From positions 508,079-572,078 of the forward strand of contig NZ_LMER01000001.1 of the NCBI RefSeq assembly GCF_001426435.1: DNA of 64,000 nucleotides. Reading direction: 5' to 3'. Shown here piece by piece: positions 36,114 to 45,320 of the stretch. The notes under the pieces were generated by a model. It saw only the letters and a list, made by a program, of their open reading frames with translations, was not told where the DNA came from and did no database searches. The position numbers and the translations under genes were made by a program. Origin of the DNA: Angustibacter sp. Root456 (GTDB lineage Bacteria; Actinomycetota; Actinomycetes; Actinomycetales; Angustibacteraceae). Each line of letters starts with the position of its first letter. The first letter of the stretch is position 1.

Positions 36114-36983
36114 ATGCGCGGAATCATCTTGGCAGGTGGCTCCGGGACGAGGCTGCACCCCGTGACCCTCGGCGTCAGCAAGCAGCTCGTCCCCGTCTAC
36201 GACAAGCCGATGATCTACTACCCGCTCTCCATGCTCATCATGGCAGGCATCCGGGACGTGCTGGTCATCACGACACCGCACGACGCCGCGCAGTTCGAGC
36301 GGCTGCTGGGTGACGGCTCGCAGTTCGGCATCTCGATCACCTTCGCCACGCAGCCCAACCCCAACGGCCTCGCGCAGGCCTTCGTCATCGGCGCCGACTT
36401 CGTCGGCAGCGACAAGGTCGCGCTCGTGCTCGGTGACAACATCTTCTACGGCCCGGGGCTGGGCACCCAGCTGAGGCGCCACACCGACCTCACCGGCGGC
36501 CTGGTCTACGCCTACCGCGTGAGCGACCCGACGGCGTACGGCGTGGTCGAGTTCGACGCCGACGGCCGGGCCGTCTCGCTCGAGGAGAAGCCGACCGCGC
36601 CGCGCAGCGACTACGCCGTCCCGGGGCTCTACTTCTACGACAACGACGTGCTCGAGATCGCGGCGGGTCTCACGCCGTCCCCGCGTGGTGAGTACGAGAT
36701 CACCGACGTCAACCGCACCTACCTCGAGCGCGGCACGCTGGCCGTCGAGGTGCTGCCTCGGGGCACGGCCTGGCTCGACACCGGGACCTTCGACACGCTC
36801 ATGGCCGCCGGCGAGTACGTGCGCGTCATCGAAGCGCGGCAGGGCTTGAAGATCGGCTGCCCGGAGGAGGTCGCGTGGCGTGCGGGCTTCCTCACCGACG
36901 ACGAGCTGCGTGAGCGCGGCGAGGCGCTGGCCAAGTCCGGGTACGGCGAGTACCTGCTAGCCCTCCTGGCCGCCCAGCACTGA
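36114..36983 (+). CDS. rmlA: Glucose-1-phosphate thymidylyltransferase
   Basis: A 289-residue enzyme for the first step of dTDP-rhamnose synthesis. Seen: [39 protein letters not shown], then [32 protein letters not shown] and [14 protein letters not shown]. The last 27 bases overlap the end of the convergent rmlD gene. Confidence 0.98.
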   Translation: MRGIILAGGSGTRLHPVTLGVSKQLVPVYDKPMIYYPLSMLIMAGIRDVLVITTPHDAAQFERLLGDGSQFGISITFATQPNPNGLAQAFVIGADFVGSDKVALVLGDNIFYGPGLGTQLRRHTDLTGGLVYAYRVSDPTAYGVVEFDADGRAVSLEEKPTAPRSDYAVPGLYFYDNDVLEIAAGLTPSPRGEYEITDVNRTYLERGTLAVEVLPRGTAWLDTGTFDTLMAAGEYVRVIEARQGLKIGCPEEVAWRAGFLTDDELRERGEALAKSGYGEYLLALLAAQH

Positions 36984-37856
36984 AGGCGCGGCCACCTCGA
37001 ACCGCTCCTGCCACGGGCCGATCGGCTCCACGCCGGCCGTGAGCAGTGCGTCGTGACCGAGCACCGAGTACGCCGGTCGCGGCGCCGGGCGGACGAACTG
37101 CTCGGACGTCGTCGGGCGCACCCGCTCGGGGTCGGCACCGGCGGCGCGGGCCACGGCCTGCGCGAGGTCGTGCCACGTGCCCTGCCCGCCGGACGTCGCG
37201 TGGTAGGTGCCGGCCGGCGCGTGCACGCGCACGAGGTCGAGGACGACGCGCGCGACGTCGACGGTCCACGTGGGCTGGCCGACCTGGTCGGCGACGACGT
37301 CGAGGACGTCCCGCTGCGACAGCGCGCCGGCGATCGTGCGCGGGAAGCACCGCCCTCCCGCGCCGTACAGCCACGCCGTGCGGACGACGAGCGCGTCCGC
37401 GCCGGACGCCTGCACGGCCCACTCCCCCGCCAGCTTGGTGCGACCGTAGGCCGAGCGCGGCGCGACGGGCGCGTCCTCGGCGTAGGGCTCGCTCGCCGTT
37501 CCGGCGAACACGTAGTCGGTCGACACGTGCACCAGCCGGGCGCCGTGGCGTGCGCTCGCGACGGCCAGGTGGTGGGCGCCGACGGCGTTGACGGCGAAGG
37601 CCGCCGCCTCCTCGGACTCGGCGTCGTCGACCGCCGTGTACGCCGCGCAGTTGACGACGACGTCGGCGCCGGCCACCGCCTCGTCGCAGGCCGCCGCGTC
37701 GCGGACGTCGAGCTCGGCGCTGCCCGCCACCGTGGGCGCCACCCCCGCGGCGCACAGGGCGGCCGCGACGTCCTGGCCGAGCATGCCGCGGCCCCCGACG
37801 AGCAGCCAGCGGCCGAGGGTGGAGGTGGCAGGGGGCTCCGGGTGCGTGTCGCTCAT
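36957..37856 (-). CDS. rmlD: dTDP-4-dehydrorhamnose reductase
   Basis: A 299-residue NAD(P)H-dependent SDR, the last step in dTDP-rhamnose synthesis. Seen: [53 protein letters not shown] and [12 protein letters not shown] 37856 is the natural start. Divergent from rmlC with an 18-bp gap. Confidence 0.96.
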   Translation of the reverse strand: MSDTHPEPPATSTLGRWLLVGGRGMLGQDVAAALCAAGVAPTVAGSAELDVRDAAACDEAVAGADVVVNCAAYTAVDDAESEEAAAFAVNAVGAHHLAVASARHGARLVHVSTDYVFAGTASEPYAEDAPVAPRSAYGRTKLAGEWAVQASGADALVVRTAWLYGAGGRCFPRTIAGALSQRDVLDVVADQVGQPTWTVDVARVVLDLVRVHAPAGTYHATSGGQGTWHDLAQAVARAAGADPERVRPTTSEQFVRPAPRPAYSVLGHDALLTAGVEPIGPWQERFEVAAPSVLGGQEG

Positions 37857-37874
37857 GCGGATAGTGTCGCAGCC

Positions 37875-38507
37875 ATGCAGATCACCCCCCTGTCGATCGA
37901 GGGCGCGTGGAAGGTCGTCCCCCGCCAGCACACCGACGAGCGCGGGACGTTCTTGGAGTGGTTCGCGGGAGCGAGCTTCGTCGAGGCGACCGGGCAGTCG
38001 CTCGACCTCGCCCAGGCCAACATCTCGACGTCCGCCGCCGGCGTGGTGCGGGGCGTGCACTTCGCCGAGCTCCCACCCAGCCAGGCCAAGTACGTGACGT
38101 GCCCGGCCGGTGCGGTGCTCGACGTCGTGGTCGACCTGCGGGTGGGGTCGCCGACGTTCGGCCAGCACGAGGCCGTGGTGCTCGACGACGTCGACCGGGT
38201 GGCGCTGTACCTGAGCGAGGGCCTCGGCCACGCGTACATGGCGCTCACCGACGGCGCGGTCTTCGCCTACCTCTGCTCGGCGCCGTACGCGCCCGGCCGC
38301 GAGCACGGCGTCCACCCGATGTGCCCCGAGCTCGCCATCGACTGGCCGACGACCGACCGGCTCGGGCGCCCGGTGACACCCCAGCTGTCGCCGAAGGACC
38401 TCGCCGCGCCGACGCTGTCGCAAGCGCAGGCCGACGGTCTGCTGCCGTCGTACGAGCAGGCCCTGGCCTTTCGCGAGCAGCTCAAGGCCCGCCAGGGTGG
38501 GCGGTGA
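37875..38507 (+). CDS. rmlC: dTDP-4-dehydrorhamnose 3,5-epimerase
   Basis: A 210-residue cupin epimerase. Seen: RHTDERG-type loop (QHTDERGTFLEWF), QANISTSAAGVVRGVHF with the catalytic His, and VVVDLRVGSPTFGQHE. The C terminus is extended relative to typical RmlC. It is followed after 7 bases by the TIGR03089 gene on the same strand. Confidence 0.96.
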   Translation: MQITPLSIEGAWKVVPRQHTDERGTFLEWFAGASFVEATGQSLDLAQANISTSAAGVVRGVHFAELPPSQAKYVTCPAGAVLDVVVDLRVGSPTFGQHEAVVLDDVDRVALYLSEGLGHAYMALTDGAVFAYLCSAPYAPGREHGVHPMCPELAIDWPTTDRLGRPVTPQLSPKDLAAPTLSQAQADGLLPSYEQALAFREQLKARQGGR

Positions 38508-38514
38508 TCGACGG

Positions 38515-39294
38515 GTGAGTCGCCTTGCCGACCTGCCCGCTGCGTTGGCGGCGAGCGACCCCACGCGCCCCCGGATCACGTACTACGACGACGCCGACGG
38601 GCTCACCCGCGGTGAGCGCATCGAGCTGTCGGGCCGGGTGGTCGCCAACTGGGTGGCCAAGGCCGCCAACCTGCTGGCCGACGAGCTCGACGTCGAGCGC
38701 GGGGACGTCGTCGTGCTCGACCTGCCCGCTCACTGGCGGGCGGTGTACTGGGCGCTGGCGGCGTGGCGCGTCGGTGCCGTGATCGCCCTGGAGCCCGACT
38801 CGCGGGCCGTTGTCGTGGTGACCGACCGCCCGCAGGACGTCGCGACCCCGGGAGCGCGCGTCGTGGCCGTCAGCCTCCCGGCCCTGGCGCGCAGCTGGGT
38901 GGGCGGCTCCCTGGACGGCGCGATCGACGAGGCGGCCGACCTGCTCAGCCAGCCCGACGTCTTCGAGCCCTTCGACGAGCCGGACGACGGCGACGACGCG
39001 TGGGTGGCAGGCGGTGAGCAGCTCACGGCCGCGGCACTCGACGAGCGCTGTGCGCGCCGAGCGGCCGACGCGGGGTGGGCGCACGGCGAGCGGGTCGCGC
39101 TCGTGCCGTCACCCGGCGCCCGCGTCGGGGCGGACGGCGGCGCGCTGCTCGTCGACGCGCTCGCGGTGTGGGCGCTGGACGGATCGGTCGTGCTCGTGCG
39201 CGACGGCGACCCCGACGCTCTCGCAGAGCGGTGGGCCGCCGAGCGGGTCACCAGCGCTTGCGCCCCAGGGGAAACGCCAGCTTCTCGACCGTGA
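38515..39294 (+). CDS. TIGR03089 family protein
   Basis: A 259-residue protein resembling the N-terminal part of acyl-CoA synthetases (ANL fold) but lacking the AMP-binding signature and the catalytic C-terminal domain. Seen: RITYYDDADGLTRGERIELS, WVAKAANLLADELDVERGD. Typical length for TIGR03089, an actinobacterial family of unknown function commonly found near rhamnose genes. GTG start 38515. Its end overlaps the convergent wall-protein gene by 47 bp. Confidence 0.9.
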   Translation: MSRLADLPAALAASDPTRPRITYYDDADGLTRGERIELSGRVVANWVAKAANLLADELDVERGDVVVLDLPAHWRAVYWALAAWRVGAVIALEPDSRAVVVVTDRPQDVATPGARVVAVSLPALARSWVGGSLDGAIDEAADLLSQPDVFEPFDEPDDGDDAWVAGGEQLTAAALDERCARRAADAGWAHGERVALVPSPGARVGADGGALLVDALAVWALDGSVVLVRDGDPDALAERWAAERVTSACAPGETPASRP

Positions 39295-41347
39295 CCCAGG
39301 TGAGGGTCGCGACGGTGCCGGTGGCCGCGATGTGGCCCTTGCGCTGAGCCGCCTTGACCGCCGCAGCGGTCTGCGGACCGAAGGCGCCGTCCGCGGTGAG
39401 GTGCAACGCGTTCTGCAGCACCCTCACAGCAGTGCCGCGCGAGCCCTGCCGCAGCACCGTCGTGCGGTACGGCAGCAGCGGGTGGGCGACCCGCTCGGCG
39501 GCGTCCCAGGTGCGGCGGTCGACCGCGCCGGTCTGCGGCAGGTGACGCGACTTCTGGAACGAGCGCACCGTCGCCGCCGTCATCGGGCCGAACGCACCGT
39601 CGACGTGCGCCATGCCCAGCGCGCGCTGGAGCGCCTTCACCGCGGCACCCCGCGAGCCCTGCCGCAGCACCGTCGCCTTGTAGGGCGAGACGCTGGTGGT
39701 CGTGGCGAGGGTCTGGGCCGACGACGGCGTAGGTGCCGGCTTGGGCGCAGGCGTCGTCGGCGTGGGAGCGGGCGGCGTCGGCGGCTTCGGCGCGGTGGTG
39801 GTCGGCGTCGCGGCGGGCACGATCGGGCGGCCCAGCGGGTACGAGGCCTGCTCCACGGCGACCCAGGTGGCGACGTCCGTGACGCCGGTGGCGCTCAGGC
39901 GCGCGCGGGTCTGCGCGGCCTTCAGGGCAGCCGCGGTCTGGGGGCCGAAGGCGCCGTCGGCGGTGACGTGCAGCGCCCGCTGCAACGCGATGACGGCGCT
40001 GCCCCGCGAGCCCTGTCGCAGCACGGTGGTGCGGTAGGGCAGCAGCGGGTACGCGGCGCGCTCGAGGGCGGCCCAGGTGGGGGCGTCGACCACGCCGGTC
40101 GCGGCCAGGCGTTGGGCGCTCTGCAGCTGTCGAACGGCAGTGGCGGTCACCGAGGCGAAGACGCCGTCGGCCTGCAGACCCAGGGCGTGCTGCAGCGCGG
40201 ACACCGCCGCGCCGCGCGACCCGGTGCGCAGCACGGTCGTCACGTACGGCGTCAGCGTCGTGGTGGTGGCTGCCGACGGCGCCGGTGCGGGAGGCGGGGT
40301 GGTCGGCGGCGTCGGCGGCGTCGGCGGCATCGGCGGGGTGGTCGGGGTGGTCGGAGTGGTCGGCGGCGGCGTCGGGGTGGTCGGGGTGGTCGGCGGGGTC
40401 GTCGGCGAAGGGGTCGGTGGCGTCGTCGCGGCCGGCACGAGCTCGTGCCAGGTCGGCTTGTCGAGCACGCCAGTGACCGGAACGTCGGCCGAGCGCTGCC
40501 AGCTGAGCAGCCTCGAGCGCGTGCCCGAGCCGAAGACGCCGTCAGCGGCCAGGCCGAGGCGCGCCTGGGCCACCTTGACGACCGAGCTGGTCTGCCCGGG
40601 CCAGATGAGCGCGTACGGCGACGACGGGGCGGCGGGGAGGCGCGTCGAGCAGGGCGCGGTGTGCCGCACCCCGGTGTACAGCGGTGCGGGCTGCCCGGCG
40701 AACACCCGGCAGGGGCCGCTGTCGTCGTTCGTCGTCGCGGTGCCGTCCCAGAACGACGTTCGGCCCATGGCGCCGTCCCAGGTGAACGACGTGTGGACGT
40801 GGTCGGTGTGCGAGCTCGCGCCCGAGTACGGCCGCCAGCCGTCGCTGATCCGGTAGGTGCTCCAGATGCGGCGGTTCCAGATGACGTACATGACGCCGAG
40901 GCGACGCGCGTTGCCGCCGACGACCCCGTGGGCGTCGCGGCCGGTGAGCCACTGGGTGAAGGCGTCGCCGGCCGCCTTCTCGGCGGGGTTGTTGATGCTC
41001 AGCATCCAGTCGAAGGCGCGACCCTCCTTGTGCTCGGACGTCGAGCCCAGGCCGCAGCCGCGCACGATGCCACCGGAGTGGCCCTGCCGGTACGTCGAGA
41101 GCACCATGCGCGCGAACGCCTCCACGCCCGGCTTGGCGGCCGGGTCGCAGCTGCGCTGCTCGTTGTAGCGCGGCACCACGTCCAGCGCGTTCGGCAGCGC
41201 TCGGACGGGGGTCGGCACCGGCGTCGCGGCGGTGGCGCCCTGCGCCACCATGGGCTGAACGGCCAGCGCCGCCGCCGAGGCGGTGAGCGCCACGCGCGCC
41301 GGCGCGCTCACGGACGAGCGGCGGAGCTGGCGGTGGCGGCCGGACAT
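39248..41347 (-). CDS. Secreted M15-like protein with five peptidoglycan-binding domains
   Basis: A 699-residue exported protein. Signal peptide at residues 1-40; an M15/ARB-07466-like domain at about 55-215 with SEHKEGRAFDW (His, Asp) and HTDHVHTSF (HxH) zinc residues; one peptidoglycan-binding domain (VVKVAQARLGLAADGVFG); a Pro/Thr linker; two more binding domains (TVLRTGSRGAAV, TTVLRQGSRGSAV); a second linker; and two final ones. The start ATG 41347 has AGGAGG seven bases upstream. The N-terminal half is a close duplicate of the next gene. Likely a peptide-cleaving wall enzyme, but catalysis is inferred. Confidence 0.9.
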   Translation of the reverse strand: MSGRHRQLRRSSVSAPARVALTASAAALAVQPMVAQGATAATPVPTPVRALPNALDVVPRYNEQRSCDPAAKPGVEAFARMVLSTYRQGHSGGIVRGCGLGSTSEHKEGRAFDWMLSINNPAEKAAGDAFTQWLTGRDAHGVVGGNARRLGVMYVIWNRRIWSTYRISDGWRPYSGASSHTDHVHTSFTWDGAMGRTSFWDGTATTNDDSGPCRVFAGQPAPLYTGVRHTAPCSTRLPAAPSSPYALIWPGQTSSVVKVAQARLGLAADGVFGSGTRSRLLSWQRSADVPVTGVLDKPTWHELVPAATTPPTPSPTTPPTTPTTPTPPPTTPTTPTTPPMPPTPPTPPTTPPPAPAPSAATTTTLTPYVTTVLRTGSRGAAVSALQHALGLQADGVFASVTATAVRQLQSAQRLAATGVVDAPTWAALERAAYPLLPYRTTVLRQGSRGSAVIALQRALHVTADGAFGPQTAAALKAAQTRARLSATGVTDVATWVAVEQASYPLGRPIVPAATPTTTAPKPPTPPAPTPTTPAPKPAPTPSSAQTLATTTSVSPYKATVLRQGSRGAAVKALQRALGMAHVDGAFGPMTAATVRSFQKSRHLPQTGAVDRRTWDAAERVAHPLLPYRTTVLRQGSRGTAVRVLQNALHLTADGAFGPQTAAAVKAAQRKGHIAATGTVATLTWVTVEKLAFPLGRKRW
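40274..40436. repeat. Low-complexity Pro/Thr linker DNA in the first M15-like gene
   Basis: Imperfect repeats of GGTCGGCGG/GGGTGGTCGGG encode the (TPPT)n linker between wall-binding modules. Prone to slippage; it should differ in length between strains. Confidence 0.7.
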
Positions 41348-41403
41348 CGACGTTCCTCCTCGCACGACTGCGGCGCATGCCGTCCCGGCGCGTCGCTTGA
41401 CAG

Positions 41404-41420
41404 CACTGCCGTCGGCAGTG
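41404..41420 (-). terminator. Short hairpin between the two M15-like genes
   Basis: CACTGCC-GTC-GGCAGTG, a 7-bp stem with a 3-base loop, lies 70 bases after the stop of the upstream M15-like gene and 57 bases before the start of the next. It could end the first transcript. No T tract. Confidence 0.3.
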
Positions 41421-41489
41421 ACGGCCGTGACTTGAGTGGTCAGAGTGACATCGGCGCTCGGCCGGCGTCCACCACGTCACCCAGCCGGC

Positions 41490-43196
41490 TCAGCGCCCGA
41501 ACACCAGGCTCAAGGTCGCCGGGCCCGACGTGAGCGCGGAGCGCGCGAAGAAGGTGCGCTCCGGGCGGGCCACGGCGAGGCTGTCGCGCCCATCGCCGTC
41601 CCAGTCACCGGGGGCTGCCAGGTCGCTGCTGCGGCCGTACACCGCGCTGGCGCTCGCCACACCTGTGAGGTTGTTGGAGAAGTACCACGTCGCACCGCGG
41701 CGCAGCGCCGGGGTGTCGAACCCGTCGCCGTCCCAGTCGCCCGTCAGAGGCACGTCGGCGGGACGTCCCCAGCGCACGCGGGCCTGCGCGCTGCCGCCTG
41801 AGGCGGACATGCGCAGGTACCACGTGGTGCTGCGGACCACGCCGACGCTGTCGCGCTTCGCGCCCGGCCACCGGCCCACCACGGGTCGGTCGGTGGCGGC
41901 GCCGTAGACGAACCCGGTGCGGCCGCAGCTGGCGCCGTCCAGGCGCTCGCACAGGTACCAGTGACCCGCTCGCACGACCCCCAGGGTGTCCTTGCCGTCG
42001 CCGTTCCAGTCGCCGACGACCGCCACGTCACCGCTGCGTCCGAGCGTGAACCGCACCGTCCGGGTTCCGACGCGCACGGTCACCTTGCCGCTCGCGTACC
42101 ACCCCGCGTCCGAACGCCCGTCGCCGTCCCAGTCACCCGCGAGCGCCTGCAGGGGCGCGGTCGGCGTCGGGGTCGGCGTCGGGGTCGGCGTCGGGGTCGG
42201 CGTCGGCGTCGGGGTCGGCGTCGGGGTCGGCGTCGGGGTCGGCGTCGCAGTCGGGGTCGGCGTCGGGGCAGCCGCCAGCATGCGCGCCCACGTCGGCTTG
42301 TCCAGGACGCCGGTCACCGGCACCTTGCGGCCGCGCTGCCACGTGAAGAGGTGGCTGCGCGTGACGGAGCCGAACACGCCGTCCGCCGTGACGCCCAGCT
42401 TCTGCTGCGCCACCTTGACCGCCGAGCCGGACTGCCCCGGCCAGACGATGGCGTACTTGGCCGCAGGAGCGGCGGGCAGCGTGCTGGCGCAGGCGCTGGT
42501 GTGCCGGACGCCGGTGTAGACGGGGGCCGGCTGGCCGGAGTAGACGCGGCACGGGCCCGAGTCGTCGTTCACCGTGGCCGTGCCGTCCCACCACGACGTG
42601 CGCTTCATCGCGCCGTCCCAGGTGAACGACGTGTGAACGTGGTCGGTGTGGGCGCTGGCACCGGAGTAGGCGCGCCACCCGTCCCCGATCCGGTAGGTGC
42701 TCCAGATCCGCCGGTTCCAGATCACGTACATCACGCCCAGCCGGCGTGCGTTGCCCCCGACGACGCCGTGCGAGTCCCGGCCCGTGAGCCAGGTGGTCAG
42801 CGCGTCACCCGCGGCTTTCTCGGCCGGCACGTTGACGCTCACCATCCAGTCGAAGGCCCGCCCCTCCTTGTGCTCCGACGTCGATCCCAGGCCGCACCCG
42901 CGCACGATCCCGCCGCTGTGGCCCTGCCGGTAGGTCGTCAGCACCATGCGGGCGTAGGCCTCCACGCCCGGCTTGGCCGCCGGGTCGCAGCTGCGCTGCT
43001 CGTTGTACCGAGGCACCGCGTCATAGGCAGCGGGGAGCGCCTGGGCCGGGGTCGGCGTCGGCACGGCAGCCACCGCGCTCGAGGCGGTCAGCGCGGTCGA
43101 CAGCACGGTGAGCACCGCCGAGACCACCGCCCCGACGGGAAGCAGCCGGCGGGTCGGGCCGCTTCGCGGGACGGGACGTGAACGGCGCAGCGGCAT
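41490..43196 (-). CDS. Secreted M15-like protein with peptidoglycan-binding and propeller-like repeats
   Basis: A 568-residue exported paralogue of the preceding gene. Signal peptide (AVVSAVLTVLSTALTASSAVAA), M15-like domain with SEHKEGRAFDW and HTDHVHTSF, one peptidoglycan-binding domain (VKVAQQKLGVTADGVFG), a (TP)n linker, then a 215-residue domain of repeated GDWDGDG(R/F)D motifs (FG-GAP-like). That last domain is nearly the same as in the SpoIID gene at 43288. The two M15-like genes therefore share their front and differ completely at the back. Confidence 0.9.
   Translation of the reverse strand: MPLRRSRPVPRSGPTRRLLPVGAVVSAVLTVLSTALTASSAVAAVPTPTPAQALPAAYDAVPRYNEQRSCDPAAKPGVEAYARMVLTTYRQGHSGGIVRGCGLGSTSEHKEGRAFDWMVSVNVPAEKAAGDALTTWLTGRDSHGVVGGNARRLGVMYVIWNRRIWSTYRIGDGWRAYSGASAHTDHVHTSFTWDGAMKRTSWWDGTATVNDDSGPCRVYSGQPAPVYTGVRHTSACASTLPAAPAAKYAIVWPGQSGSAVKVAQQKLGVTADGVFGSVTRSHLFTWQRGRKVPVTGVLDKPTWARMLAAAPTPTPTATPTPTPTPTPTPTPTPTPTPTPTPTPTPTAPLQALAGDWDGDGRSDAGWYASGKVTVRVGTRTVRFTLGRSGDVAVVGDWNGDGKDTLGVVRAGHWYLCERLDGASCGRTGFVYGAATDRPVVGRWPGAKRDSVGVVRSTTWYLRMSASGGSAQARVRWGRPADVPLTGDWDGDGFDTPALRRGATWYFSNNLTGVASASAVYGRSSDLAAPGDWDGDGRDSLAVARPERTFFARSALTSGPATLSLVFGR
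42159..42268. repeat. 12-bp minisatellite coding a Thr-Pro linker
   Basis: GGGGTCGGCGTC repeated about nine times with few changes; on the coding strand it gives alternating Thr-Pro. In-frame slippage here would lengthen or shorten the linker without breaking the gene. Confidence 0.9.
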
Positions 43197-43287
43197 GACG
43201 GGGCTCCCAGGCGTGACGTATGTGTACAGGCTTCCCCTTCTGCCTCGGACGCCTGGCTGCTCGCCTTGACCCGTGACTTGCGGCGCG

Positions 43288-45258
43288 TCAGCGCGAGAAG
43301 CTCACCGTCCGCTCGGCCGGACCGCCGCGCAGGTCGTCGCGCAGGTAGAAGGTCGTCCCCGCGCGAGCGACGCCCAGCGAGTCACGACGGTCGCCGTTCC
43401 AGTCCCCCACGGCCGGCTTGTCGCTCGCGGCGCCGTACGAGGCCCGCGCGTCCGACAACGCGGGAGCGAGTCGGTTGGCGAGATACCAGACACCACCGCG
43501 CCGCTCCCCCGGCGTGTCGAAGCCGTCGCCGTCCCAGTCCCCGACCACGGGCGTGTCGGTGGGCAGGCCCCACTGGAACGACGTGTCGGCTGCGCCGCCG
43601 GCGGCCGACATCCGCAGCAGCCACTGGTTGCCACGCACGACGCCCACGCCGTCGCGCGCCGCGCCGGGCCAGCGACCGACGACGGGAAGGTCCGACGCCG
43701 TGCCGTACCGGAACGTCGTGCCGCAGGTGCCCCCGGCCAGCGTCGAGCACAGGTACCACTGCCCCAGCCGGAAGATCGCCAGGGTGTCCTTGCCGTCGCC
43801 GTTCCAGTCACCGGCGACCGCCCGGTCGCCGGGCCGCCCCAGGGTGAAGCGCACGGTCTTGCCAGCGACCGAGAGCGTCACCCGGCCGTTGTCGTACCAG
43901 CCGACGTCGCTGCGCCCGTCGCCGTCCCAGTCCCCCACCAGCGTCTGAGGGGCAAGCCGGAAGGTGACGGCGGGTGATCGGACGCCGAGCAGCGACCTCA
44001 CCGCCGCGCCGTCCACCGTGCGGGTGGCCACCAGACCGGCCCGGGTGCCGTGCACGGTCACGCCGGCCCACCGCGCCGTGCTGCCCTGGGGCGCGACCTC
44101 GATCGCGGCGACCGAGTCCAGCCCGAACGCCGAGGCGAGCGACGCGAGCGTCCGGCCCTGCGACCAGGAGCGGTAGGGGTTGCTGGACGCCTTGTCCCAG
44201 GCGCTGTCGTCGACCGCGCGCAGGTACGGCACGTCCGAGCCGTAGACGTAGCGGTAGTCCTCGCTCCAGCCGCCGTGGCTCGAGGTGTACATGGCGGTCA
44301 GTGGCCCCCCCGTGGAGGTGCGCAGCAGCTGACCGGCCGTCGCGTTGACGGCGTCGCGCCAGTGGCCGCGGTAGGTGGCGTCGTCCAGCTCGTGCGCGTA
44401 GCCGGTGTAGACCTGCGTCGCCTGGGTCGTCCCGATCACGTAGGCGCCGGAGGCCGAGTTCCAGCGACCCGCGAGGTACGTGCGCGCCGCGATGCTCTGG
44501 GCCTTCAACGCCTCCACCGGCCACGACACGGGCACCTCGGCGAGGCCCCACAGGTACTTCTGCACGCCGGCGCCGGAGGCGTTGTCCTCGATCACCTGGC
44601 GCATGGTCAGGCCGGAGGAGTCGCTGACGAACCGCGTGTAGTCCCACCGGGTGCGCAGCGCGGGCGCGGCGGCGGCGCCGTAGCCCGTGATCCGGACGAC
44701 GTGGCCCGTCTCGATCGCCCGCACCTCGTTGGAGAAGGGCACGGTGATGACGGCCTTGCCACCGGCGTCGGTGACCACCTGCGCGGTCGAGGTCTTGGTG
44801 ACTGTCCACGTGGCGCCCTGGGGCTGCACGGCGCGCTGCGTCGTCCCGGGCGCCGTCCAGGTCACCGTGCCCGTCTCGGCGGCGACGGTGCCGCGCGATC
44901 CTCCGGCGAGCAGGTCCAGGATCACCGCCGAGTGAAGCGCGACCGACGTCAGCTTCGCGCCGGTGTAGTACGTCGTGAGGATCTTGCTCGCGCTGCAGCC
45001 GAGCAGTGCCGCCCCCTGAGCGCCGTACTGGCTCATGCCCAGCGAGTGGCCCCAGCCGTGCCCGCGCACGACGACGTCGACGTCGACGGGCCCCACCGCC
45101 TCCGCGACCGAACCCGCCGACGGCGATGGACACGTCGCGGCGCGGGCCGCCGGCGCACCGGCGAGGCTGGCGGCCGACAACGCGGCGGTCGAGAGCACGG
45201 CCGCCGCCACGCTGACAGCGCGGCGGCGCGAACGGGAGAGCAACGTACCGAGAACCAC
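43288..45258 (-). CDS. Secreted SpoIID/LytB-domain protein with propeller-like repeats
   Basis: A 656-residue exported protein. Signal peptide, then the SpoIID domain: VRGHGWGHSLGMSQYGAQGAAL, YLWGLAEVPVSWPVEALKAQS with the conserved Glu, and ARTYLAGRW. SpoIID is a lytic transglycosylase acting on denuded glycans. The C-terminal 215 residues are GDWDGDG repeats, closely related to those of the preceding gene. I prefer the GTG at 45258 because GGAG lies six bases upstream; a GTG at 45270 is in frame too. Confidence 0.88.
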   Translation of the reverse strand: MVLGTLLSRSRRRAVSVAAAVLSTAALSAASLAGAPAARAATCPSPSAGSVAEAVGPVDVDVVVRGHGWGHSLGMSQYGAQGAALLGCSASKILTTYYTGAKLTSVALHSAVILDLLAGGSRGTVAAETGTVTWTAPGTTQRAVQPQGATWTVTKTSTAQVVTDAGGKAVITVPFSNEVRAIETGHVVRITGYGAAAAPALRTRWDYTRFVSDSSGLTMRQVIEDNASGAGVQKYLWGLAEVPVSWPVEALKAQSIAARTYLAGRWNSASGAYVIGTTQATQVYTGYAHELDDATYRGHWRDAVNATAGQLLRTSTGGPLTAMYTSSHGGWSEDYRYVYGSDVPYLRAVDDSAWDKASSNPYRSWSQGRTLASLASAFGLDSVAAIEVAPQGSTARWAGVTVHGTRAGLVATRTVDGAAVRSLLGVRSPAVTFRLAPQTLVGDWDGDGRSDVGWYDNGRVTLSVAGKTVRFTLGRPGDRAVAGDWNGDGKDTLAIFRLGQWYLCSTLAGGTCGTTFRYGTASDLPVVGRWPGAARDGVGVVRGNQWLLRMSAAGGAADTSFQWGLPTDTPVVGDWDGDGFDTPGERRGGVWYLANRLAPALSDARASYGAASDKPAVGDWNGDRRDSLGVARAGTTFYLRDDLRGGPAERTVSFSR

Positions 45259-45320
45259 AGGAGACTCCACAGGGGCAGCAGACGAGGCGACCCGCTGTGC
45301 CCCCGCGCGAGCCTCCTGTT

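Noticed and set aside
42159-42268. CRISPR-like repeat
   Set aside because: It is an in-frame coding minisatellite for a Thr-Pro linker.
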